From assembly GCA_016290385.1 (NCBI GenBank), contig JAEETO010000006.1, forward strand, positions 1 through 47,414: 47,414 nucleotides of DNA, read 5' to 3'. This document shows positions 1-9,009 of this stretch, one piece after another. Within the stretch, counting starts at the first letter, position 1. Each line of letters starts with the position of its first letter. A program made the position numbers and the translations under genes. Below the pieces are notes generated by a model that worked only from the letters and a program-made list of their open reading frames with translations, was not told the DNA's origin and ran no database searches. Source of the DNA: Bacteroidales bacterium. Lineage in GTDB: Bacteria > Bacteroidota > Bacteroidia > Bacteroidales > UBA932.

Positions 1-173
1 GCCGCGCCGCCGCCCTCAAGCGATGGCTGGCCAAGAAGCACGGCATCCTTATCCGTGACGCATCCAATTTCGAAGGCCTGGATGCCGGACATTTTCGCAT
101 TGCCACCCAGACGCCCGAAGAAAACGACCTGCTGGCGGCGGCTATCCGGCACTATCTGGAGGAACAGCGATGA
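1..173 (+). CDS. cobD: Threonine-phosphate decarboxylase CobD, C-terminal end (partial)
   Basis: This is the last 56 codons of a gene that begins before the window; the reading frame starts at base 3 and ends with TGA at 171-173. The visible residues include the stretches ILIRDASNFEGL and HFRIATQT, which match the C-terminal small domain of the fold-type I aminotransferase family that makes (R)-1-amino-2-propanol O-2-phosphate for the nucleotide loop of B12. Its stop overlaps the start of cbiB (ATGA), the usual arrangement for consecutive cobamide genes. HisC-like aminotransferases have a similar C-terminus, so the assignment leans on the cbiB neighbour. The catalytic lysine is outside the window. 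Confidence 0.75.
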   Translation, partial: RAAALKRWLAKKHGILIRDASNFEGLDAGHFRIATQTPEENDLLAAAIRHYLEEQR

Positions 174-1129
174 GCCGTGTCTTCGCTTTGCTGGCCGGAT
201 GGGTCCTTGACCTGCTGCTGGGCGATCCCGCCTGGCTGCCCCATCCCGTCGTGGGTTTCGGAAAATTGATCGCTGCCGGCGAAAAGCGCTGGAACAAAGG
301 CGAAAAGCGTCGCCAGAAAGGCGTGATGCTGAGCCTCCTTCTTGTATTGGCCAGTTTCGGCATCACCCTGGCACTGCTCACCGGCCTCCGGGATCTCGGG
401 GCAATGACCGGATGCGGCGTATGGCCGGAACGCATCGCCGAAGCCATCCTGATCTTCTACTGCCTGGCCGGCACCACCCTTATCCGCGAAGTGCGCGAAG
501 TGTTCCGCGCCGTAGACCGTTCGCTGGAAGAAGGCCGCGCGCAGGTTGCCCGCATCGTGGGCCGCGACACGGCCCATCTCTCAGCGCAGGAAATCCGCAC
601 CGCCGCGCTGGAGACCCTTGCAGAAAACCTCAATGACGGCGTCATCGCACCCCTCTTCTGGCTGGCACTGCTCGGCGTGCCCGGCATGGTGGCCTACAAG
701 ATGATCAACACGCTGGACTCAATGATCGGCTACCGCAATGAAAGATATCGGGATTTCGGCCGTTTCGCTGCAAAACTGGATGACGTCGCGGGTTGGATTC
801 CCGCCCGTCTCACCGCCTTCCTGATGCTGCTGGTGGCCGGGAAAATAAACAGGACGGCCTGGGTCCATGAGAATGGCAGCAAGCACCTGAGCCCCAACTC
901 CGGCCATCCTGAGGCCGCCCTGGCAGCCATCCTCGACTGCCGCTTCGGCGGCCCCCACGACTATTTCGGCGAAGAAGTCTGGAAACCGTACATCGGAGAG
1001 AACGACCGTCCGCTGACGACCGCCGACATGCAGCGTGCCGTCCGCGTCAACCGCTGCGCTGAAATCACAATGGTTGTGCTCACCTGCGCCGTTCTTCTGC
1101 TCAAAACAGCGTGGCACCTAAGCTTCTGA
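170..1129 (+). CDS. cbiB: Adenosylcobinamide-phosphate synthase CbiB/CobD
   Basis: This 319-residue integral membrane protein attaches aminopropanol (phosphate) to adenosylcobyric acid late in cobamide synthesis. Family hallmarks are the N-terminal LLGDPAWLPHPVVGFGKLI, the central ETLAENLNDGVIAPLFW and the following MINTLDSMIGYRNERYRDFG. Several hydrophobic segments are visible, at roughly residues 50-75, 85-105, 155-175, 205-225 and 295-312. The length is normal for the family. The start overlaps the cobD stop by four bases, so the two are probably translationally coupled. The operon ends here and faces the convergent btu operon across a hairpin. Confidence 0.93.
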   Translation: MSRVFALLAGWVLDLLLGDPAWLPHPVVGFGKLIAAGEKRWNKGEKRRQKGVMLSLLLVLASFGITLALLTGLRDLGAMTGCGVWPERIAEAILIFYCLAGTTLIREVREVFRAVDRSLEEGRAQVARIVGRDTAHLSAQEIRTAALETLAENLNDGVIAPLFWLALLGVPGMVAYKMINTLDSMIGYRNERYRDFGRFAAKLDDVAGWIPARLTAFLMLLVAGKINRTAWVHENGSKHLSPNSGHPEAALAAILDCRFGGPHDYFGEEVWKPYIGENDRPLTTADMQRAVRVNRCAEITMVVLTCAVLLLKTAWHLSF

Positions 1130-1147
1130 CATTCAGCCAGAAAACGA

Positions 1148-1179
1148 AAATCGATTGCGTAAAATGACGCAACCGATTT
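1148..1179. terminator. Hairpin between convergent cbiB and btuD
   Basis: Thirteen-base arms (1148-1160 and 1167-1179) pair with one mismatch around a six-base loop, and the arms begin and end in A or T runs. It lies in the convergent gap and could stop transcription in both directions. Its 28-base core (1150-1177) recurs almost unchanged at 26224-26251, so it may instead be a dispersed palindromic element. Confidence 0.55.
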
Positions 1180-1222
1180 CATGCAAATCACTGATTATCA
1201 ACACTTTATGCGCCACGTGAAA

Positions 1223-1966
1223 TCACGGCCGAAAGTAGAAGCGTCCGGTTTCGGGGTCGATGACCAGGTTTTCAGGCGAGCCCGTCTGCAGCCGGCCCGG
1301 CTTGGACATGAGCCAGACCCGGTCGGCGACACGGAGGGTAAGTTCCAGGTCGTGCGTTGAAAGGAAGATGGTCTTGCCGAAATCCCGGGAGAGACGGCCC
1401 AGCAGACGCAGAATCTCCACCTTGCTGGGATAGTCGAGGAAGGCCGTGGGTTCGTCGAGGAAGATGATAGGCGTCTCTTGCGACAACGCTTTGGAAATCA
1501 TCACTTTCTGCCGTTCTCCGTCACTCAGGGTCTGAACCATGCGGCCGCGAAGGCCGGTGATGCCGACCATTTCCAGCGCCTTCCCCACCTTCGCCCGGTC
1601 TTCGGCAGACAAGCGACCCCAGAATCCGGTGTAGGGACTGCGGCCCATCCCTACCAGTTCTTCGACCGTCATGTTCTGCAAGTTGCTTTTTTCGGTCAGC
1701 ACTACGCTGATGACCGTGGCCAGTTCCTTCTCCCTGTAAACGGGCAGGGGCTTGTCCATAATAGTTATTTCGCCCGAAATCGGAGGCAGGAAGCCGGACA
1801 GCGTACGAAGCAGCGTCGATTTGCCCGCGCCGTTTTCGCCGATCAGGCAGGTCAGTTCTCCGCTGAAGACAGTCTCGGTAATGCCCGTGCAGACAGTTTT
1901 CACGCTATGCCGGGTCGTGTAGCCGATAGCGAGGTCGGCAAGGCGGATGGTCGGCTCGCGTTTCAT
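1223..1966 (-). CDS. btuD: Cobalamin/iron-type ABC transporter ATPase (BtuD-like)
   Basis: This 247-residue FecE/BtuD-family ATPase should power import through the BtuC-type permease encoded just upstream. The Walker A motif GENGAGKST lies near residue 45, the signature is LSDGERQ, Walker B is IIFLDEPT and the switch histidine is in LSTHD. The start overlaps the btuC stop by four bases. It is the last gene of the riboswitch-led operon. The family also serves haem and siderophores; the B12 assignment comes from the cobalamin riboswitch and the cbiA gene in the same operon. Confidence 0.88.
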   Translation of the reverse strand: MKREPTIRLADLAIGYTTRHSVKTVCTGITETVFSGELTCLIGENGAGKSTLLRTLSGFLPPISGEITIMDKPLPVYREKELATVISVVLTEKSNLQNMTVEELVGMGRSPYTGFWGRLSAEDRAKVGKALEMVGITGLRGRMVQTLSDGERQKVMISKALSQETPIIFLDEPTAFLDYPSKVEILRLLGRLSRDFGKTIFLSTHDLELTLRVADRVWLMSKPGRLQTGSPENLVIDPETGRFYFRP

Positions 1967-3000
1967 TCTCCCATATCCTCCTTTCTGCGTCTGAAAAGAA
2001 CGACGGCTACGACGGGCGCACCGATGAGCGCCGTCACGGAATTGACAGGAAGCGCGCCTTCAAAGCCCGGCATCCGGGCAATGAGGTTGCACAGGAGGGC
2101 CAGCGCAGCACCCGCCAGCAGCGTTGCCGGCATCAGGATACGATGGTCGGAGGTCCGGAAGATGCCCCGGCACAGGTGCGGGACAGCCAGGCCCAGGAAC
2201 GAGATCGGGCCGCAATAAGCGGTCACGATGGCTACCAGCACACCGGCAGAGACGATAACGGACATCCGCGCGCGACGGACGTTCAGGCCCAGGTTGCGGG
2301 CATAGCCATCGCCCAGCAGCAGAAGATTCAAAGTCTTGACCAGCAGGAAAGAAAGCGGCAGCAGGATGGCCATGATGATAACGAAGGTCATCACCTGGCC
2401 GCCAGAAACGCGGGCGAAACTGCCAAGACCCCATACCACATAGGCCCGGACGTCTTCCTCGGCGCTGAAAAACTTCAGCACGCCGATGATGGCCGTCGCC
2501 ACATAGCCGATCATTACACCGATAATCAGCAGCGTGACGTTGCCCCGTACCTTCTGCGCCACCCATACGATGAGCAGCATAATGGCCAGGGCGCCAACGA
2601 TAGCTGCAATCGTCATGGCGAACTCTCCCATGTAGCCCAGCCGGCTCAGGGCCACGCCGCCCAGGCGGCCCGACAAAAGCACGACGAAGGCCACGCCCAG
2701 GCTGGCACCCGAGCTGACACCCAGCACCGATGGACCGGCCAGCGGATTGCGGAAGACCGTCTGCATCTGCAGGCCGGCTACAGAAAGGCCCGCACCCGCC
2801 ACAAGCGCCGTAAGGGCCTGGGGGAAACGGGATTTCAGGATGATGTTCTGCCAGATTGTATTCTCCGCTTCCCCGCCCCAGAGGATTGTCCACACCTGCC
2901 CGGCCGGCACGGAGACCGAGCCCAGCAGCAGGTTGAGGAAAAACAGGACGAGAATGGACACGCCCAGCAGAATCATTCCGACGGCGACCGGGCGTTTCAT
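1963..3000 (-). CDS. btuC: Cobalamin/iron-type ABC transporter permease (BtuC-like)
   Basis: This 345-residue FecCD/BtuC-family permease has about ten hydrophobic segments. Recognisable family stretches are the early FRNPLAGPSVLGVSSGASLG and the later CGPISFLGLAVPHLCR. It should form the membrane channel with BtuD and accept ligand from BtuF. It overlaps both neighbours by four bases (ATGA), so btuF, btuC and btuD form one tightly coupled unit. Confidence 0.9.
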   Translation of the reverse strand: MKRPVAVGMILLGVSILVLFFLNLLLGSVSVPAGQVWTILWGGEAENTIWQNIILKSRFPQALTALVAGAGLSVAGLQMQTVFRNPLAGPSVLGVSSGASLGVAFVVLLSGRLGGVALSRLGYMGEFAMTIAAIVGALAIMLLIVWVAQKVRGNVTLLIIGVMIGYVATAIIGVLKFFSAEEDVRAYVVWGLGSFARVSGGQVMTFVIIMAILLPLSFLLVKTLNLLLLGDGYARNLGLNVRRARMSVIVSAGVLVAIVTAYCGPISFLGLAVPHLCRGIFRTSDHRILMPATLLAGAALALLCNLIARMPGFEGALPVNSVTALIGAPVVAVVLFRRRKEDMGE

Positions 3001-4148
3001 GGCAGCAGCTCGTAGAAGACCGGCTGGTAATCGGCCGGAAGAAGTTCCGGATGGAAGATATGGATCAGGTCGGCCAGCACCACGTCGGGCTGGACCGGCA
3101 TGCTCTCGTAGAAAGGTTTCTCCCGCATGTTGCAGTAGATCACCCCCTTGTTCTGGAAGGCACAGAGGTCGGCATAGCGCGCGTCCTCGGCCTTGAGTGC
3201 ATCGTAGCTGAAGTTGCCGTTGTAACTGTTGACGATCCGCCAGTATTTCGCGTCGGCCGTCTGGCTATAGACGGTCTCGAAATCGAGATTCAAGCCGCCG
3301 GCATTCGTGTCTTCGGGCAGGAAATATTCGCCGCCCGCATCGCGGAAAATCTGGGCCAGGAAGCTGCGTCCGCCACCCACGTACCAGTTTCCGCCATGCA
3401 ATTCGCCGCTCAGGACCACGGGCCGCTCCTGCACGTCGGCGGTAAGGGCTTTCAGATGGTTGTAGCGCGCTTCTATCTCATCGAAAATCCGGTTGGCCTT
3501 CTCCTCTTCACCGCAAAGCAAACCCACGAACTTGATCCATTCTGCCTGCCCCAGCGGGGTGGTTTCCTGATAGCCCAGGTGCGGAACCAGCGGAACATCC
3601 ACACCCCGGAGCGCCTCGTAACCGCCTCTTTTGAAAGGAGAGATGAGGATAACGTCAGGATTGAGGGCCAGGATCACTTCATTGTCGAAGTTGCCTTCGA
3701 TGCCGATCTGCCGGGTACGGCCATCGGCGAGCCTTTGCCGCATGTCAGGATTATGAAGATGGCGTGTACTCGTGATGCCGGCCACACGGTCCAGCTCCTC
3801 CAGACAGATGAAATTGGAGAGTTGCAGCGAAGTCATGCAGACCACGCGCTCAACCGGAACTTCCAGCACTGAATAACCGGATGGCACCCGCCCGTGATCC
3901 GAACCCCGCGGAACCAGCAGGAAGTGAAATGATTCGCCGGCTTCGCGAAGCGGGTCCCTGATATCCACCAGCACACCCGCATCCGTATAGCTGACGCTGA
4001 ACCCCCGGGCATGACGCGGGGTCACCAGACCCGCATTATCTTCCGCGACGGAATGCACGGCAACAGGCTTCTTCTCAGCCCCATTTTTACAAGAAACTGC
4101 CAGTAGCAGAATTGCAGCCAGCAGGAAGTATCTGTTGATGTGTCTCAT
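2997..4148 (-). CDS. btuF: Cobalamin/iron-type ABC transporter binding lipoprotein (BtuF-like)
   Basis: This is a class III periplasmic binding protein of 383 residues. The start at 4148 is chosen because it gives a clean lipoprotein signal (hydrophobic core followed by LLAVSC near residue 19) and lies two bases after the cbiA stop; a longer frame upstream runs inside cbiA and is not credible. Two ligand-binding lobes are visible. The first includes ERVVCMTSLQLSNFICLEEL, the second GELHGGNWYVGGGRSFLAQI. It should deliver corrinoid to BtuCD. Siderophore binding cannot be excluded from sequence alone. Confidence 0.85.
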   Translation of the reverse strand: MRHINRYFLLAAILLLAVSCKNGAEKKPVAVHSVAEDNAGLVTPRHARGFSVSYTDAGVLVDIRDPLREAGESFHFLLVPRGSDHGRVPSGYSVLEVPVERVVCMTSLQLSNFICLEELDRVAGITSTRHLHNPDMRQRLADGRTRQIGIEGNFDNEVILALNPDVILISPFKRGGYEALRGVDVPLVPHLGYQETTPLGQAEWIKFVGLLCGEEEKANRIFDEIEARYNHLKALTADVQERPVVLSGELHGGNWYVGGGRSFLAQIFRDAGGEYFLPEDTNAGGLNLDFETVYSQTADAKYWRIVNSYNGNFSYDALKAEDARYADLCAFQNKGVIYCNMREKPFYESMPVQPDVVLADLIHIFHPELLPADYQPVFYELLP

Positions 4149-4150
4149 AT

Positions 4151-5446
4151 TCAATCCCATAAACGCAAAACATCGGTTTCTCCCCAATAGAGATGCGTGT
4201 AACCGGCCATTACGTTCTTGTAGCGATACAAGGGAGTGGTTACCTTTTCTCCCCATGCATCGAATTGCTGCGCCACAGATGGCAGCACATCCGGACTCTG
4301 CAGCTTGGAATAGTGGAATTCGTGGCCGCGCCACTCCCTCCCCGCCGCATCTATCAGACGGCGGTAACCCAGCTGGAGCCGGGCTCCTTCCATCGTAGCG
4401 GTAAATGGCAGGACACCGCACATCCGGAAGGAGCCTTCTCCAACACACACTATAAATGAAGAAAGGTAAATCATGCCGCCGCATTCGGCCAGGATACGGC
4501 CGCCCGCTTCAGCATAAGCTGACAACTGCTCCATCGTACTCCGGCGCATCGACAGTTCGCGCGCAAAGAGTTCTGGATAGCCGCCCGGCAGATACACCAG
4601 ATCCGCGTCGGGCAGCGGATCGCCCGCCAGCGGACTGAAAAAAGTCAAAGGGCCCTTCTCCGCGAGCCGGTCGAGATTTTCCCGGTAAAGGAAATTGAAA
4701 GCGGCGTCGCGGGCGACGGCCACCCGCATCGTTCCCCGGACCGGAGGCAAGGACGCGGCCGGTGCCGCGAACGGACAGGTACTCGCTTCCATCAGACCCT
4801 GCAAATCCAGATGCTGTTCGACCAGGTCTGCGGCCCGGTCGATCCACAGATTCATCTGCTGCTCCGCGGCCAGGGTCAGGCCCAAGTGCCGTGACGGAAC
4901 TTCCAGTCCTTCCGACTTCGGCAGGAAACCGAAACAGCGCAGGCCGGCGTCATCGCAGGCCTGCTGCAACAGCCGGGCATGGCGTGGCGAACCCACCTGG
5001 TTGAATACCACGCCGGCCATCCGGAGCCCGGGAACGAAATCCCGTACGCCACGCAGCAGCGCAGCCACCGTATAGGCGGCGGAACGCGCACTGACCACCA
5101 GCAGGACCGGAATGTCGAGCAGCCGGGCAATATCCGCGCTGCTGCCTTTCATCCGGTCGTAGCCATCGAAAAGCCCCATCACACCCTCCACCACGCAGGC
5201 ATCGGCCTCTGCGCCATAACGGCCATATACTTCACGAACGTGCGTACCGGAAGCCAGCCAGGTATCCAGATTCACGGAATCGCGGACCGTGGCCACGGCA
5301 TGGAAGCGGGTGTCTATATAGTCGGGACCGCACTTGAACGGCTGCACCTGCAGGCCCTTGCGTACAAGGGCCCGCAGGATACCCATCGAGACCGTGGTCT
5401 TGCCACTTCCCGAATGCAGGGCGCCGATCAGCAGTTGCGGTTTCAT
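4151..5446 (-). CDS. cbiA: Cobyrinate a,c-diamide synthase CbiA/CobB
   Basis: This ATP-dependent glutamine amidotransferase of 431 residues amidates the a and c side chains of cobyrinate. An N-terminal dethiobiotin-synthetase-like fold carries the P-loop GALHSGSGKTT at residues 8-18 and GPDYIDTRFH; the C-terminal class I glutaminase domain carries the nucleophile in AECGGMIYL near residue 335 and a late histidine in GHEFHYS. The length is typical. It sits inside an uptake operon rather than a large cob/cbi cluster, which suggests salvage of incomplete corrinoids. The gap to the DUF4374 gene is 16 bases and to btuF two bases. Confidence 0.92.
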   Translation of the reverse strand: MKPQLLIGALHSGSGKTTVSMGILRALVRKGLQVQPFKCGPDYIDTRFHAVATVRDSVNLDTWLASGTHVREVYGRYGAEADACVVEGVMGLFDGYDRMKGSSADIARLLDIPVLLVVSARSAAYTVAALLRGVRDFVPGLRMAGVVFNQVGSPRHARLLQQACDDAGLRCFGFLPKSEGLEVPSRHLGLTLAAEQQMNLWIDRAADLVEQHLDLQGLMEASTCPFAAPAASLPPVRGTMRVAVARDAAFNFLYRENLDRLAEKGPLTFFSPLAGDPLPDADLVYLPGGYPELFARELSMRRSTMEQLSAYAEAGGRILAECGGMIYLSSFIVCVGEGSFRMCGVLPFTATMEGARLQLGYRRLIDAAGREWRGHEFHYSKLQSPDVLPSVAQQFDAWGEKVTTPLYRYKNVMAGYTHLYWGETDVLRLWD

Positions 5447-5462
5447 TCTGTTTCAGTGCAGG

Positions 5463-6782
5463 CTACTCGACATCCATCGCCCGGATGATGTCGAAGCAGA
5501 AGCCCTTGGAGAGCTCCACGCCCTTTTCCACCGCTCCGGTCTTGCAGTCATAAATGTAGATGGTCGGATAGGTGGCCTCGGCTTCGCCTTCCACCTCGCC
5601 GCCGACACCGATATAGGCCTTGTCGTTGACCACGACGCTGCGCTGCGAGAAGCGTCCGCCGCAGTACTGCAAGTCGGCTCCGTTGTACTTCACGCGCTCA
5701 CGGGAGCCGTTGGCCAGGTTGATGATGGAATAGAAGTGGCTCTTGCTGTCGATTTTCGTTCCAAGCGCTTCATCACGCGAATAGCTCAAAGCCTTGCCGT
5801 TGCCCAGATACTGGACGGTCAGGAGCTTGCCTTCCGGATTGGGGAAACCGTTCCAGGAAGAATCAAAGGTCTTGGAACCCGCGGGGATGCGGCGAAGGAT
5901 GCCCATCTCCTGATCGTTCACGGTAATCATGCCGGCCACGTACATATTGTCGGCCTCGTCGTACATGATCATGCTCTGCATCAGTTCGCCATAGGCGCTG
6001 CCGGCAGTCTCCTCCATCACGGCCGACGGGACGTCCGTGTCGGATTCCACCTTCATCGTCGCAGGATCGATGACGGCGATGTGCGTCACCGAAGTGGCGG
6101 CATCCGACTGGCCGGCTTCCCGCTTGGTCAGATAAAAATAGTACAGTTTCTTGTCGCTCTTGCGATAGGTCAGCAGGCCTGCTGTAGAGAACGCGTTAAA
6201 TCCTTCAGGAAGTTTGATGTCGAACGTACCTTCGGACTGGACAGCCAGGTTCGATTCGGAGAGCTTGGACCAGATGATCTTTGTGGCCTTGTCGGCCGTT
6301 CCCACGATGACGAGCGAGGTGCTGTCGCCGATCCAGGCGTGCGTATATTTGCGGGCAGAATATACGTTGTCCTTGAAAGGGACTTCTGCATCCTCGACGA
6401 TGCGCTCCTCTCCGGCGGCGTTACGCTCGATGTGGAATTTCACGAAGCCGCCCGTAGCACGCTGGGGCACCTGGTAGTAGTATTTGCCCCGGGTGATGCT
6501 TTCCAGCGTATAATCTTCTGTAATGTCGATGCCCTTGCCGGTGAATTCCACGCGCGGCTGGTCAGCCGTCAGCGCGGGGACGCTGCGCACGTACGTGCCG
6601 TTTTTGTTTTTCGACATGCCACCGTGCTTGACAGCGCACACGAACAGGTCAAAATTATAATCTTTCACCACCGGTTCCGGCTCCGGCTCGGGCTCCGGAA
6701 TGGGGTCAACACAGCATACAGTCATGGACATCATCGAGATCATCGCGATGGCCAGGACGAGAAGTTTTTTCAATTCTTTCAT
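5463..6782 (-). CDS. DUF4374-family surface lipoprotein
   Basis: This 439-residue protein has a lipoprotein signal with tandem cysteines in MTVCC near residues 22-24, then an acidic Pro-Glu tether (PEPEPEPEP), the kind of acidic sequence after the lipid anchor that favours surface exposure in Bacteroidota. The body contains repeated strand-rich units (for example KIIWSKLSES, HFYSIINLANGS, TIYIYDCKTGAVEKG) consistent with a beta-propeller, as expected for DUF4374. It lies 29 bases after btuB and before cbiA, all downstream of the cobalamin riboswitch. Other propeller lipoproteins (BtuG for B12, XusB for siderophores) help TonB receptors catch ligand, so a corrinoid-binding role is inferred. 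It is not a recognisable BtuG orthologue by eye. Confidence 0.72.
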   Translation of the reverse strand: MKELKKLLVLAIAMISMMSMTVCCVDPIPEPEPEPEPVVKDYNFDLFVCAVKHGGMSKNKNGTYVRSVPALTADQPRVEFTGKGIDITEDYTLESITRGKYYYQVPQRATGGFVKFHIERNAAGEERIVEDAEVPFKDNVYSARKYTHAWIGDSTSLVIVGTADKATKIIWSKLSESNLAVQSEGTFDIKLPEGFNAFSTAGLLTYRKSDKKLYYFYLTKREAGQSDAATSVTHIAVIDPATMKVESDTDVPSAVMEETAGSAYGELMQSMIMYDEADNMYVAGMITVNDQEMGILRRIPAGSKTFDSSWNGFPNPEGKLLTVQYLGNGKALSYSRDEALGTKIDSKSHFYSIINLANGSRERVKYNGADLQYCGGRFSQRSVVVNDKAYIGVGGEVEGEAEATYPTIYIYDCKTGAVEKGVELSKGFCFDIIRAMDVE

Positions 6783-6811
6783 ATCTTTATTTGATGTGTT
6801 AATTTAAATAA

Positions 6812-8968
6812 TTATAGGAATAGTCTGAATTTTAAAAAGAAAGCACGACCAGGCTTCTGCAGCCTGTAGTTATCGAAAGCAAGCGCGTTGAACAGGTTGG
6901 TACATTCCAGCGAAACATTGTAGCGTCCCCCGTGCCAGCTGTACAGCAGCGACGCATTGGTGATGTGCTGGGTCGGGACTTTCGATTTCGAGCTGGCGGA
7001 TCCGAAAGCCTCCCAGGTCAGGTAGAACCAGTGTACATACTGATAATCGGCCGACAGCCGCAGGCGGCTGTCCCGCAGGCCGACGTTGCGGAAGGTATAG
7101 GCGGCCTCCGCATTGGCGTAGGCCCAGGGACGGTTCGGAGTCCGGTTCCGGTAGGTTACAGACAGGTCGCCCGACTGGGTGTATTTCCGCATGTCGCGAT
7201 TATCATCGTAGCTGGCGTTGACAGCGACGTGGAGCTTCCCGGCCCAGTCGTAACGGATTTCACCGTCGACGCCCTTGATATGTACCGCCGCTTCGTTCAC
7301 ATACTGCATCATCCCCTCCGTCTCATAGATGGTCGCCCGGATGTAGTTGTCCACGAGCCGCACGAAGCCGTTCGCCTCATAGGAAATGGCATGCCCGCCC
7401 CCGAGGTCGAAGGTACCGAAGAGGCCCAGGTTGAAGTTGTCGCTGATTTCCGGCTTGAGGGCCACGTTCGCATAGATGGTGGAACCGTTGCCCAGCAACT
7501 CGCGTGAAATGGGAAGCCGGACGCTATGTTCATAAGAGCCCTTGACGGCCAGTTCTTCGAGGAAGAGAAAGCGGGAACCCAGGCCGCCGCCCAGGTAGTT
7601 GTTCGTGGAACTGCCCTTCGCCTGGTCGGAGCCGGTGATGCTGGAAAGTTCATCCTGGCCGATCTTCAGGTGGTTGATGTAATCCTTGACGAAGAACGTG
7701 TTGTTCAGGCGGCCGGACAGCAGGGACTGGTCGTAGGAAAGGCCGAGGACATGCTTGAACAGCACGTCGTCGGTCGGATTAAAATCCTTGTCCCAGGCAT
7801 CCTCCTGCCGGTTGCCGGCCCGGTTGAGCAGGTAGTTGAGCGCCAGTTCGTGACCCGGGGCCAGACGGTAGTCCAGGCTGGTACGCACGACCGTCATCGG
7901 CCGGTGGTAATGGCGCAGGGTCTTGCCGCGACCGCGGATCTCGCTCTTGCCGCCATCAATGTAACTGCCGTCCCAATAATACATACGGTAGGTTGTATCA
8001 CAGGTCTGCGAGTGGTCCCAGGTCTGGGATACGGAAGCCAGCAGATGCAGGCCTTCCGTGAGGAAACCGGCCTTCTCGTAACGCGCGGAGGCGCTGATCG
8101 ATTTCGTATGGCGATCCGCCATTCCGATTACATGGTCCTGGGTCGCACCTGTCTGGATGTCCTTGTCAATCTTCGAGACGGAAACCGACACGAAGAAATC
8201 GTCCGCCCAGCTGCGGTCCTGCACGCCGGCCTCCAGCTGGCCGAACAAGGACAGGTAATCGTCATGGAAGCGCGGCAGGTCCTTGATGACAAAGGCCGTC
8301 CGCTCTTCGTTGCGTACCTTCACGTCACGCATGATATAGTCATTCTTCGAGTAGCTGGCGCTGATGACGGGCTTGATGACCAGCCCGGTCTTCCTGCCGG
8401 TGTACTGCGCGCTGAAATCCGCCTTGTGCGTATGGAAGGAACCGATGCCGTAGGAAAAATCCAGATAGTTGCGGGTGCGCCGGTTGGTGACGATGTTGAC
8501 GGCGCCGCCCAGGGCGTCACTGCCGAAGCTGGCGGGAATCACACCTTTGTAAATCTCCACGCGCTCGATGATGTTGACGGGCAGGTTGGCCAGGGTCATG
8601 CCGCTGCCCTTGGCGTCGAGGGGCATGCCGTCCAGGAAATAACGGATCGAATTGCCGGACATGCCGTTGATCGACAGGTCGAAGTCGCTGCCCACGCCAC
8701 CCTCTTCCCGGATACGGATGCCGGCGGTCTTGTCGATGGCCTGGGTCAGCGACTGCAGGGTGCTGGCCTGCAGACGGATGTTGAGTGCTCCCACGGCGAA
8801 GGCTCCTTCGCGGAGTTTCTGCTCCCGGCTCCGGGCCGTCACGGTGGAGTGGCCGAGCATGAGGGTATCGCCCAGCGATCCCTTCACCGACAGGCTGTCC
8901 TGCCCGAGGAGCGGCGTACAACATCCCGCAAGGGATATCAATAGAACCCAAAAGCGTCTGAATCGCAT
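6812..8968 (-). CDS. btuB: TonB-dependent outer-membrane receptor, BtuB-like
   Basis: This 718-residue outer-membrane transporter is the first gene of the riboswitch operon. It has an N-terminal signal peptide ending near LLGQ, a plug domain (about residues 45-165) with GIRIREEGGVGSDFDLSINGM, FLDGMPLDAKG and SFGSDALGGAVNIVTNRR, then a 22-strand-type barrel ending in the aromatic C-terminus KFRLFL. No carboxypeptidase-like N-terminal extension of the SusC type is present. Corrinoid specificity is inferred from the riboswitch and the cbiA/btuFCD neighbours. Confidence 0.9.
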   Translation of the reverse strand: MRFRRFWVLLISLAGCCTPLLGQDSLSVKGSLGDTLMLGHSTVTARSREQKLREGAFAVGALNIRLQASTLQSLTQAIDKTAGIRIREEGGVGSDFDLSINGMSGNSIRYFLDGMPLDAKGSGMTLANLPVNIIERVEIYKGVIPASFGSDALGGAVNIVTNRRTRNYLDFSYGIGSFHTHKADFSAQYTGRKTGLVIKPVISASYSKNDYIMRDVKVRNEERTAFVIKDLPRFHDDYLSLFGQLEAGVQDRSWADDFFVSVSVSKIDKDIQTGATQDHVIGMADRHTKSISASARYEKAGFLTEGLHLLASVSQTWDHSQTCDTTYRMYYWDGSYIDGGKSEIRGRGKTLRHYHRPMTVVRTSLDYRLAPGHELALNYLLNRAGNRQEDAWDKDFNPTDDVLFKHVLGLSYDQSLLSGRLNNTFFVKDYINHLKIGQDELSSITGSDQAKGSSTNNYLGGGLGSRFLFLEELAVKGSYEHSVRLPISRELLGNGSTIYANVALKPEISDNFNLGLFGTFDLGGGHAISYEANGFVRLVDNYIRATIYETEGMMQYVNEAAVHIKGVDGEIRYDWAGKLHVAVNASYDDNRDMRKYTQSGDLSVTYRNRTPNRPWAYANAEAAYTFRNVGLRDSRLRLSADYQYVHWFYLTWEAFGSASSKSKVPTQHITNASLLYSWHGGRYNVSLECTNLFNALAFDNYRLQKPGRAFFLKFRLFL

Positions 8969-8976
8969 CTATTCCG

Positions 8977-9001
8977 GAAGCTTTTATTACCCGAAAGCTT
9001 C
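8977..9001 (-). promoter_or_regulatory. Hairpin between riboswitch and btuB start (probable expression platform)
   Basis: Eight-base perfect arms (8977-8984 and 8994-9001) enclose a nine-base loop. On the minus strand the hairpin ends eight bases before the btuB ATG and has no U-tract, so it more likely blocks ribosome access than terminates transcription. Confidence 0.5.
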
Positions 9002-9009
9002 AAAAACAC

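Noticed and set aside
2997-4484. A longer start for btuF at 4484
   Set aside because: The extra 112 codons overlap cbiA in another frame and would bury the lipoprotein signal that begins at 4148.
7526-8944. A long plus-strand open frame of 472 codons antisense to btuB
   Set aside because: It is a mirror of the high-GC btuB codons, has no signal, domain or promoter, and its residue composition (Val, Gly, Asp, His rich) is typical of antisense shadow frames. The same applies to other long antisense frames, for example 5334-6794, 30824-31897-type and 45462-46391.
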